From the NCBI GenBank assembly GCA_016200005.1, contig JACQFP010000068.1, positions 1-64,000 of the forward strand: 64,000 bases of DNA, read 5' to 3'. Positions 53,496-60,942 of this stretch are shown piece after piece. The translations under genes were made by a program, and so were the position numbers. Source of the DNA: Verrucomicrobiota bacterium (GTDB lineage Bacteria; Verrucomicrobiota; Verrucomicrobiia; Limisphaerales; PALSA-1396). The first letter of the stretch is position 1; each line of letters starts with the position of its first letter. The notes beneath the pieces are model-generated. The model ran no database searches. It was not told the DNA's origin and worked only from the letters and a program-made list of their open reading frames with translations.

Positions 53496-54863
53496 ATGAG
53501 CGCAAACCCATTCATTTGTGGAGTGATCGAAGGTTTTTATGGCCGCCCGTGGACCGGGCTGCAGCGACGGCGATTGTTCGGCTGGCTGCAACAATGGGGC
53601 ATGAACACTTACATGTATGCGCCCAAGGACGACATCAAACATCGCGCGTTGTGGCGGGAACCATACGACGATGCCGAAGCCGCCGAACTCAAAGGCCTCA
53701 TCGCCGATTGCCAGGCGCGCAACATTGACTTTGTTTATGCCATCGCGCCGGGACTTGACATCGAATACGGCGTCGATGCTTCTGCGCTGCTGAACAAGCT
53801 GCGACAGGTGGCGGGGCTGGGCGCGCGCTCGTTCGCCATCCTCTTCGACGATATTTCACATCGAATGAGGGCTGCGGACGCCGGTCGCTTTGCCACTTTT
53901 GCCGAGGCGCAAAGCAAGATCACGAACGCCGTGTTCCATTTGCTGCGCGACGAGATCGAATCAGCGCGGCTCTGGTTTTGTCCCACGCCCTATTGCGGTC
54001 GCATGGCCGGGCACGCGGTGAAGAAGTGCGATTATCTGCGCGAGATCGGCGAACGATTGGATCGCGACATTGATATTTTTTGGACCGGGCCGGAGATTGT
54101 ATCCGAAACCATTTCCCGGGCCTCCATGCGCGAGTTGCAAACCGTCCTGAAGCGCAAGCCGCTCCTCTGGGACAATCTTCACGCGAACGATTACGATTTG
54201 CGCCGGATTTATCTTGGCCCGTACGCCGGTCGCCCGCCGCAGTTGCGCGCCGAGGTCCGCGGCATCCTGAGCAATCCGAACTGCGAGTTCGCTGCGAACT
54301 TTGTCCCGTTGCGGACACTCGGCCTGTATGCGCGAGCCGGGAAAGATTGGCAACCGCGAAAAGCGTTTCGACAAGCGTTGACGGAATGGTTGCCGGAGTT
54401 CGCCAGTCGTGCGAAAGACTCCGTGACGCTCCGCGATCTGAAGTTGCTGGGCGATCTGTTTTATCTGCCATACGAATCCGGCAAGCGGGCGACTCAATTG
54501 TTGAATGATTTTGAATTCCTGTTGCGAACACCTCCGAACCGCTGGGGCAAAACGCTCACGCGTTTCGACCAGACGTGCCAGGAGATCGTGGCGTTGTTCG
54601 CGAAAGTGACCGAACTGGACGACCGCGAATTGTGTTACTCGCTTTACCGGCATCTGTGGGAGATCAAGGAGGAGGCGGTCTTGCTGCGCGCTTATTTGCA
54701 TTGGCTGAAATCTAAGCCAAAACGCGGCGAGAAGTTTTCCTCCGGAGAACATCGTCCCAAAGTCTATCGCGGCGGATTGGTCGCGGCGTTACAGCGCCTG
54801 TTGCCCATGGATGAATCCGGTTATTTTTCGCACGCCCTTGGCAAGAGGACTCGAAACAGGTAA
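53496..54863 (+). CDS. GH84 beta-N-acetylglucosaminidase (O-GlcNAcase-like)
   Basis: A 455-residue protein that starts almost directly with the catalytic barrel: CGVIEGFYGRPWTGLQRRRL. Substrate-site motifs are GMNTYMYAPKDDIKHR, YAIAPGLDI and FAILFDDISHRM, whose Asp 118-Asp 119 correspond to the catalytic pair of GH84 (Asp174/Asp175 in human O-GlcNAcase). Further family-like residues are FWTGPEIVSE and LLWDNLHANDYD. There is no signal peptide, so it should be cytosolic, unlike many secreted bacterial GH84 enzymes. The next gene encodes a GNAT of the type fused to GH84 in animals. Confidence 0.92.
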   Translation: MSANPFICGVIEGFYGRPWTGLQRRRLFGWLQQWGMNTYMYAPKDDIKHRALWREPYDDAEAAELKGLIADCQARNIDFVYAIAPGLDIEYGVDASALLNKLRQVAGLGARSFAILFDDISHRMRAADAGRFATFAEAQSKITNAVFHLLRDEIESARLWFCPTPYCGRMAGHAVKKCDYLREIGERLDRDIDIFWTGPEIVSETISRASMRELQTVLKRKPLLWDNLHANDYDLRRIYLGPYAGRPPQLRAEVRGILSNPNCEFAANFVPLRTLGLYARAGKDWQPRKAFRQALTEWLPEFASRAKDSVTLRDLKLLGDLFYLPYESGKRATQLLNDFEFLLRTPPNRWGKTLTRFDQTCQEIVALFAKVTELDDRELCYSLYRHLWEIKEEAVLLRAYLHWLKSKPKRGEKFSSGEHRPKVYRGGLVAALQRLLPMDESGYFSHALGKRTRNR

Positions 54864-54900
54864 TAGAAACCGCGTATGATTTTCTGGCGCTTCAAATGTG

Positions 54901-54959
54901 CCCTCACCCGGCCTCCGGCCACCCTCTCCCCCTCGGAGGGGGAGAGGGCAGGGTGAGGG
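54901..54959. repeat. CCCTCACCC palindromic element
   Basis: CCCTCACCC (54901-54909) and GGGTGAGGG (54951-54959) enclose a CCCTCTCCCC/GGGGAGAGGG hairpin with loop CTCGGA-like. Related elements are at 50903-51048 and 59245-59402. It lies between the GH84 and GNAT genes and could act as a weak attenuator or be a mobile palindrome. Confidence 0.75.
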
Positions 54960-55027
54960 GGGCGCACAGAACTTTAGGATTAGAATCTTGCCGAGTATCA
55001 TCCCTAACGAGCATAATACTTTCAGCC

Positions 55028-55645
55028 ATGTTACCTGAAGGATTCCAGATTCGACGCTATCTACCGCGGGATGAAGACGCGGTTTATGAAGTTTGCCTGA
55101 AAACCGGTGACAGCGGCAAAGATGGCACGCACCTCTACGACGATCCCAAAGCCCTCGGTCATATCTATGTCGGGCCATACATCCATCTCGAGCCGGAACT
55201 TGCGTTCGTGCTGGAAGACAAGGAAGGGGTTTGCGGCTATGTGATGGGCGTGTTGGACTCGAAAAAGTTTTATCAGGCGTTCGTGGACAAATGGCTACCC
55301 GGAATCCGCCAGCGCCATCCGGAACCAACCGGCGATCCGGCCACGTGGACTCCCACGCAGAAGCTTTACCATCAGTATTACCATCCAGATGTGTTTTGCC
55401 CCGAGCCGTACGATCAATACCCGTCGCATCTGCACATCGACCTGATGCCGCGCGTGCAAGGTCGCGGATTGGGGAATGACATGATGCGCGTGCTACTGGA
55501 GGAACTTGCAGCGCAAAAAACTCCCGGCGTTCATCTCGGAATGGCGCCATCCAACGCGCGCGCAGAAAAGTTTTACAAGAAGCTCGGCTTCCACGAGCTG
55601 CTGCGAACCAGCGACTCGCTTTACCTCGGCAAACAGTTTCCTTAA
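55028..55645 (+). CDS. GNAT-family protein resembling the C-terminal domain of animal O-GlcNAcase
   Basis: A 205-residue GNAT. IRRYLPRDEDAVYEVCLKTGD, LAFVLEDKEGVCGYVMGVLDSKKFYQAF and the acetyl-CoA loop RVQGRGLGNDMM, MAPSNARAEKFYKKLGF are visible. The FVLEDxxGxCGYxxGxxD block matches what I recall of the pseudo-acetyltransferase domain of human OGA and its stand-alone bacterial homologues. Unlike the human domain, the loop keeps the Q/RxxGxG/A form, so catalysis is plausible. It is encoded 164 bp after GH84 with a palindrome between them. ATG 55028 is chosen; the longer frame is repeat-derived. Confidence 0.85.
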   Translation: MLPEGFQIRRYLPRDEDAVYEVCLKTGDSGKDGTHLYDDPKALGHIYVGPYIHLEPELAFVLEDKEGVCGYVMGVLDSKKFYQAFVDKWLPGIRQRHPEPTGDPATWTPTQKLYHQYYHPDVFCPEPYDQYPSHLHIDLMPRVQGRGLGNDMMRVLLEELAAQKTPGVHLGMAPSNARAEKFYKKLGFHELLRTSDSLYLGKQFP

Positions 55646-55667
55646 CCGGCGATGGTTCGTCCGCTTC

Positions 55668-55741
55668 GTAGCCGCCGACGTGAGAAGGCGGAATTTTTAG
55701 AAACACCGTCAATAGTTCCGCCTTGTTACCTCGGCGGCTAC
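55668..55741. terminator. Inverted repeat between convergent genes
   Basis: Arms of about 26 bp, GTAGCCGCCGACGTGAGAAG with GCGGAA (55668-55693) and TTCCGCCTTGTTACCTCGGC with GGCTAC (55716-55741), can pair with a few mismatches. They lie between the convergent GNAT and DegT genes, so the structure could terminate both transcripts. A half-copy (CGTAGCGGCCGACGTAAGGAGG) overlaps the nuoN/nuoM junction near 59195-59216. Confidence 0.6.
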
Positions 55742-55749
55742 AGCATCGC

Positions 55750-57024
55750 TCAGCGAAGTTGATCGGCGTTGGCAACAACCTTCTGGATCGCTTGCGCTAC
55801 CAAACGAATTCTATCTTCATTCGCCAGCAAGACATTCTGCGGAATCCAGACCGCGTCCCGGCAAACCTGCTCACAAACGGGGCATTGCACTTTGGTATAA
55901 TCGACTCCTTTGCCGAAGAGCGGCGCACTGATGCCGTTGGCCGGTCCTTGATTTGCGTTGCGGAAGACGCCATTGGCGTAAAGTGGCTGATACCAACCTT
56001 TGGATGCGGGTACACCCTCGGCAATCAAGGCATCGAGAAACTTGTCGCGTGAAACACTCAACATCTTCTCGTCCACCCGGAAGATATACATGTGATAACT
56101 GCGGCGGGTCATGCGAGGCTCCGGCGCGAGCAAACGAATCCCCGGCACCTCGCGCAACTCACGGTCGAGGATTTGCGCGTTGGCCTGGCGTTTGAGTGTT
56201 TGCTTTTCGAGCCGGCTAAGTTGCGCCAGCAAAACGGCCGCTTGAAATTCCGTCATGCGCAGGTTGCTGCCGAGGTAGTCGTGGTCATACCATGCCGACC
56301 CCTTGCGCCGGCCGCAGTGCGAGTAACTGCGACAAAGATCCGCCAACGCCTCGTCGTTCGTGACAAAGATGCCACCTTCGCCCGCCGTGATGTTTTTCGT
56401 AACCTGAAAGCTGAACGTCCCACCTTCGCCGAGCGTCCCCGTCCCCTGCCCTTTCCATTGCGTGCCCCACGAATGCGCCGCGTCTTCGAGCACGCGCAGT
56501 TTGTGTTTGCGCGCAATCGCGTTCAAGCGATCCATGTCCGCCACGTAACCGCCGACATGCACGGGAATGATCGCCTTCGTTCGCGGTGTCAACTGGCGCT
56601 CCACGTCGTCGGGGTCCATGCAAAGTGTGTCGGGTTGGATGTCCGCAAAAACCGGAATTGCACCAACAGTAACAACGGCGCTGGCCGTGGCGATGAACGT
56701 GTACGGCGGCACGATGACTTCGTCACCCGGCAGAACACCCAATCCACGCAACGCCATTTCGATGGCCGCGGTGCCATTCGTGCAAGAAACGCCGAAGCGC
56801 GCCATCTGAAACGCGGCGAACTCCGCCTCGAACTGGCGGACTTTCTCACCGTACCACCACTTGCGGGATTCCAGGACGCCCAACAATTGTTTGCGTTCGG
56901 CGTTGTCAAAGGCTGGCCAGACCTGCCACTTGACCGGGCAGACAGGCTTGCCGCCGCTGATGGCAAGCGTGCTTGGTTGACCTTTGACGGTGGCTTTTGT
57001 TCGTTTGGTTGCGGGTCGCTTCAT
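55750..57024 (-). CDS. DegT/DnrJ/EryC1/StrS-family aminotransferase
   Basis: A 424-residue PLP enzyme from the second Met of an ATGATG (57024). The extra upstream frame is not protein-like. It has the fold features NGTAAIEMALRGLGVLPGDEVIVPPYTFIATASAV, HVGGYVADMDRLNAIARKHKL, EDAAHSWGTQWKG and the Schiff-base Lys 210 in FSFQVTKNITAGEGG. Members make amino sugars for surface glycans or antibiotics; some act as dehydratases. No sugar-nucleotide genes are adjacent, so the substrate is open. It is transcribed toward the GNAT gene. Confidence 0.92.
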   Translation of the reverse strand: MKRPATKRTKATVKGQPSTLAISGGKPVCPVKWQVWPAFDNAERKQLLGVLESRKWWYGEKVRQFEAEFAAFQMARFGVSCTNGTAAIEMALRGLGVLPGDEVIVPPYTFIATASAVVTVGAIPVFADIQPDTLCMDPDDVERQLTPRTKAIIPVHVGGYVADMDRLNAIARKHKLRVLEDAAHSWGTQWKGQGTGTLGEGGTFSFQVTKNITAGEGGIFVTNDEALADLCRSYSHCGRRKGSAWYDHDYLGSNLRMTEFQAAVLLAQLSRLEKQTLKRQANAQILDRELREVPGIRLLAPEPRMTRRSYHMYIFRVDEKMLSVSRDKFLDALIAEGVPASKGWYQPLYANGVFRNANQGPANGISAPLFGKGVDYTKVQCPVCEQVCRDAVWIPQNVLLANEDRIRLVAQAIQKVVANADQLR

Positions 57025-57190
57025 CATGCTGGTTGGGAACTTAAGAAAACCGCCCGGAAAAGGTAAGGACAAATTGGAACAACCCCACGGTGCGAATTGC
57101 CAGATTGAACGAAGCATGATTTCGTTGGGTCGAATTAAATTGATAACGCATAGGGATTGGCGAGCCGCATGATACACATTTCGACGAGCC

Positions 57191-57655
57191 ATGAATGGAA
57201 AAACACTACTTCCCACCATTCTTCTCGCGTCGTTGCTGCCCGCGCTGGCAGATGAACGCGAAACGGCTTTCGATCCTTATGCGCCGGTCAAAGCCACGAC
57301 GGAATGGAAACCGAATCCCGCGCTCTTGCGAGAACTGCTCCGCGTAAGGAGGAATTACCCGACCGTCTCGATTGGCAAAGGCGATTTCGAGGTCAGCGGC
57401 CCATTACTCCAGACGATCCGCCGGCCGCGCGATTGGTCCGATCTGAGTCTCGGACGGAAAATCCTTGCTCTGCCCGTCATCAATCTCCTCGTTCCCCAAC
57501 CAATGCCGCCGTCACCGGGCGGGGGGAAATATTTTGCGTGGGGACAAAGCGGCCTGCCGTGGGGAACGCTGGCGGAAGGTGCCGCGCCTGGGGCCGGAGG
57601 ATTTGCCCGCTACGTCAATCACGAGGCTACAGGATTGATTTCCATCGGCTGGTAA
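57191..57655 (+). CDS. Secreted hypothetical protein
   Basis: A 154-residue product with a signal peptide (MNGKTLLPTILLASLLPALAD, cleavage near ALA-D). The mature part has a basic helical section (NPALLRELLRVRRNYP) and ends in a Gly-rich stretch (PGGGKYFAWGQSGLPWGTLAEGAAPGAGGFARYVNHEA). No domain recognised. It is divergent from the DegT gene and convergent with nuoN; the 163 bp before it must hold its promoter. Confidence 0.55.
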   Translation: MNGKTLLPTILLASLLPALADERETAFDPYAPVKATTEWKPNPALLRELLRVRRNYPTVSIGKGDFEVSGPLLQTIRRPRDWSDLSLGRKILALPVINLLVPQPMPPSPGGGKYFAWGQSGLPWGTLAEGAAPGAGGFARYVNHEATGLISIGW

Positions 57656-57739
57656 ACGAGGTCAAGCCGCCTTCATCAATCCATCGTGACACGCACAATC
57701 AGCGCTCGCCTGCAAATAAAGAACTGCCACATCCGGGAT

Positions 57740-59191
57740 TTAAAGTTTCAAAGCCTTCACCGCTTCGGTCGCCAGATTGACCATCGCATTGGGAAACATT
57801 CCCAGATAAAGCATTCCCGCGATGCAACCATACAGCGAAACCCGGATGGGCCTGGACATTTCAATCGGCGACAAATCTGCCGGGTCCTTCGACCAGTAGA
57901 TTGCGCGAATGACGCCGAAATAGTAATAGAGCGAAATCACCACGCCGACAATGGCGACCGCCACCAGCCAGTAATACGACGCGTGAGCCGCACCTTGTTC
58001 CACGACGGCTTTGAACAACAGGAATTTTCCAAAGAACCCGGCCAGCGGCGGAATGCCCGCCAGCGAAACCATCGCCAGCGTCATCGTCGCCGCCAGCAAC
58101 GGAGAGCGCTGGTGCAACCCCGCCAGCGCTCCGATGTCTTCACCGTCCACTTTCCGCATCACCAGGCAGATCACCGTGAACGCGGCCAGCACCGTGAAGA
58201 GATACCCGCTCAAGTAATACAGAATCGCCGATTGGCCGGCGGCACTCAGGGCCGCCACGCCCATCAGCAGGTAACCGGCGTTTGCGATGCTCGAATAGCC
58301 AAGCAGCCGTTTCAGATTGCGTTGTGGAATGGCGCAGAGGTTTCCGTAGAGGATCGTTACCGCCGAAATCACCAGCAATAACGTCGTCCATTGCACCGTG
58401 ATCTCCGGCACCGCACTGAACAGCACCCGCAACAACAAGACAAACCCAGCGGCTTTTGAACCGACGGCGAGAAAGGCTGTCGTCGGAGCAGGCGCGCCTT
58501 GATAAACATCCGGCGCCCACATTTGAAACGGAAACGCCGCAATCTTGAAACCCAATCCGACCAGCACCAGTAAAATGCCAAACAGGAAAACCTTGTTGCT
58601 CGCGAACTGCAGTACCACCGGCGACAGTTCATCGAAATTCAACTTGCCTGTCGTCCCCCACACCAGCGCGATGCCGTAAACCAAGAATGCCGACGACAGC
58701 GCCCCCAGGATGAGGTATTTCACGCCCGCTTCGAGCGACACCAACCGCCCGCGCTGAAAACTGGTGAGGACGTAAAAGGTGACCGTGATGAGTTCGATGG
58801 AAACGAACAACAGGCTGAAATCGTTGGCGGACGCGGCGAACATCATCCCCGCCAGCGCAAACAAGATGAGCGCGTAATATTCAGAGATGCCGCTCTCGAT
58901 ACGGTCGGCGAATTCGTTCGACATCAACAACACGATCAACGCGGCCAGCAGAAAAAACCGTTTGAAGAACAATGCCAGCCCATCCAGCACATACATTTCT
59001 CCGAATGCGTACTGCGTTTCCGAAACGTGGAGCGCGAAACTGCCGGCCAGAATCAAGCCCACGCCGGCTGCCGCCACATAACCGAGTTTGCGCTTCAACT
59101 CTGTCGGCGTCCACAAGTCCGCCAGCAACAGTCCCAAACCGAGCGCCACCACCGCGATTTCCAAAATGATCAGCGAATAGTTCATGCTCAT
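57740..59191 (-). CDS. nuoN: NADH-quinone oxidoreductase subunit N
   Basis: A 483-residue antiporter-like membrane subunit of complex I, with about 14 transmembrane helices. Key conserved features include LFVSIELITVTFYVLTSFQRG (Glu in TM5), AAFPFQMWAPDVYQGAPAPTTAFLAVGSKAAGFVLLLR (Lys and Pro of TM7-8) and GIPPLAGFFGKFLLFKAVVE. It pumps protons across the inner membrane coupled to quinone reduction. Its start overlaps the stop of nuoM by 4 bp. It is the last gene of the operon here. Confidence 0.95.
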   Translation of the reverse strand: MSMNYSLIILEIAVVALGLGLLLADLWTPTELKRKLGYVAAAGVGLILAGSFALHVSETQYAFGEMYVLDGLALFFKRFFLLAALIVLLMSNEFADRIESGISEYYALILFALAGMMFAASANDFSLLFVSIELITVTFYVLTSFQRGRLVSLEAGVKYLILGALSSAFLVYGIALVWGTTGKLNFDELSPVVLQFASNKVFLFGILLVLVGLGFKIAAFPFQMWAPDVYQGAPAPTTAFLAVGSKAAGFVLLLRVLFSAVPEITVQWTTLLLVISAVTILYGNLCAIPQRNLKRLLGYSSIANAGYLLMGVAALSAAGQSAILYYLSGYLFTVLAAFTVICLVMRKVDGEDIGALAGLHQRSPLLAATMTLAMVSLAGIPPLAGFFGKFLLFKAVVEQGAAHASYYWLVAVAIVGVVISLYYYFGVIRAIYWSKDPADLSPIEMSRPIRVSLYGCIAGMLYLGMFPNAMVNLATEAVKALKL

Positions 59192-60942
59192 TTCGTAGCG
59201 GCCGACGTAAGGAGGCTCTGATCTTTTTGGGCTTTAACATCACACTCGCCCTCACCCTGACCATCTCCCTCAAGGAGAGGAGACAGCAATCGTCCATTTT
59301 CTTTGGCTTTCGAGTCGTTGAGCTTTTCAGCGACACCCGACATGCCAAGAGACGGCAAACGATTCTCCCTCTCCTGGGGGAGAGGGCCGAGGTGAGGGCG
59401 AGTCAGTGAACCAGTCAGTGGGGAACCCACCATCGCCTTCTCGCTCGATTTGCCCGTTGCCATGCTCACAATGATCTCCGCGCTCGGCATGATTTTCTCC
59501 GTCAACAATCGCGGGAAGAAACCGAACAGCAACAAACTCGCCAGCAGCAGGGCGAACGGCAACTTACGCCACGGATTGCTCGCATCCGCAACCACCGCCC
59601 ATTTTTCCGGCAGCGGACCGTGCAAAATATTCCGCACCGCCCGCAGCATGTAAACTGCGCCGATGATGAGCGCACCCCAAACCGCCAGGCTCGTTATAAG
59701 TGGAAACGCCTTCCATGCGCCGAAGAACACCGTCACCTCGCCGACAAAATTTGCAAACCCCGGCAGTCCGCACCCCGCCAGCATCGCCATCACCAGTGCC
59801 GAACCGATGAACGGCAGTTTGCGCAGCAACCCGCCAAGCTCCCCGATCTCCAGCGTCTTGGTTTGCTGATAGAGATACCCGCTCAAACCGAACGTCAGCG
59901 CCGCGAGAAAACCGTGCGCAATCATCACCACCACCGCGCCCGTGATCCCGATCAGATTGAGGCTGGCGATGCCGAGAAACACAAAGCCCATGTGCGCGAC
60001 GCTGGAGTTGCCGATCAGCAGATTCAGATTCCTTTGCCGCATGGCCACCCATCCGACGTAGAGAATGTTGCCCAGACAGAGCCACGCAACGACGTGCAGC
60101 CACCCATGCGCTCCTTCCGGCATCAGTGGCAACGCGAGCCGAATCAAACCATACAATCCAAATTTCTTCAGCACGCCGGCGTGCAACATCGCCGTCGGCG
60201 TGGGCGCCGAACTGTAACCCAACGGCGCCCAGGTGTGAAACGGCCAGAGCGACACCAGAATTCCAAATCCGAACAGCAGCAGCGGAAAAATAAAATTCTG
60301 CGCGTTGACGGAAAGTGGATTTTGCCGGATGTGCTCCGTCAGCTTTACCATGTCGAAGGTGTTCGCGCCGGATTGCAAGTAGAGAGCAATCAGACCGACC
60401 AGCGCGATCAGCGCGCCGATGCTGAGATAAAGCGTGATCTGGAACGTGGCGTAGTTCTTATTTTCCCCACGGCCCCACACGCCGATCATGATGAACGTCG
60501 GCACAAGCGCCAGTTCGTGAAAGAAGTAGAAGAAAAACAGGTCGAGCGACGCGAACGCACCGAGAATGCCGCCGGTCATCACGAGCAGCAGGATGTAAAA
60601 TTCCTTCTCGCGCTCCCTGATCTCCCACGAGCAGCACGCCGCCGCAAACGCCACAATCGCGCCCATCAGAATCAGACCAACGTTCAGTCCGTCCACGCCC
60701 AGCTTGCACGCGATGCCGAGCGATTCCGCGCCCAGTCCGGGGATGGTGCTGATAAACTTGTAACCGTTTGCATCCGTCGTTGCGTTGTTGAACTGCCAGA
60801 ATATAAGCACCGCCAGCAGCATCGTGACGAACGTCACGCCCACCGCCACGGCGCGCATGATGACGGCAAAGTTGCGCGGCACAAACGCCAGCGCGATTGC
60901 GGCGAGCAACGGTAGAGCAAAGATTAAGGTCAAAGTTGTCAT
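59188..60942 (-). CDS. nuoM: NADH-quinone oxidoreductase subunit M with repeat-encoded C-terminal tail
   Basis: A 584-residue subunit, some 75 residues longer than usual. The antiporter core is present: FFHELALVPTFIMIGVWG, SLWPFHTWAPLGYSSAPTPTAMLHAGVLKKFGLYGLIR (catalytic Lys), HMGFVFLGIASLNLIGITGAVVVMIAHG and GLPGFANFVGE. The core ends near the EKIMPSAEIIVSMATG helix. The remaining residues (RPHLGPLPQERENR ... SPLLEGDGQGEGECDV) are read from the palindromic repeat 59245-59402. The N-terminus begins MTTLTLIFALPLLAAIALAF and overlaps the stop of the ATPase gene by 4 bp. Codons 11-33 are duplicated at 63313-63382. Confidence 0.92.
   Translation of the reverse strand: MTTLTLIFALPLLAAIALAFVPRNFAVIMRAVAVGVTFVTMLLAVLIFWQFNNATTDANGYKFISTIPGLGAESLGIACKLGVDGLNVGLILMGAIVAFAAACCSWEIREREKEFYILLLVMTGGILGAFASLDLFFFYFFHELALVPTFIMIGVWGRGENKNYATFQITLYLSIGALIALVGLIALYLQSGANTFDMVKLTEHIRQNPLSVNAQNFIFPLLLFGFGILVSLWPFHTWAPLGYSSAPTPTAMLHAGVLKKFGLYGLIRLALPLMPEGAHGWLHVVAWLCLGNILYVGWVAMRQRNLNLLIGNSSVAHMGFVFLGIASLNLIGITGAVVVMIAHGFLAALTFGLSGYLYQQTKTLEIGELGGLLRKLPFIGSALVMAMLAGCGLPGFANFVGEVTVFFGAWKAFPLITSLAVWGALIIGAVYMLRAVRNILHGPLPEKWAVVADASNPWRKLPFALLLASLLLFGFFPRLLTEKIMPSAEIIVSMATGKSSEKAMVGSPLTGSLTRPHLGPLPQERENRLPSLGMSGVAEKLNDSKAKENGRLLSPLLEGDGQGEGECDVKAQKDQSLLTSAATK
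59245..59402. repeat. CTCGCCCTCACC palindromic element inside nuoM
   Basis: Perfect 12-bp inverted arms CTCGCCCTCACC (59245-59256) and GGTGAGGGCGAG (59391-59402) enclose a second CTCTCC-type palindrome, 158 bp in all. It is related to the elements at 50.9 and 54.9 kb. Uniquely here it lies within the 3' part of a coding frame, supplying the tail of NuoM. Confidence 0.8.

Noticed and set aside
59620-60915. 431-residue plus-strand ORF rich in His, Gln and Arg
   Set aside because: Complete antisense shadow of nuoM; composition is that of a reverse-complemented membrane protein.
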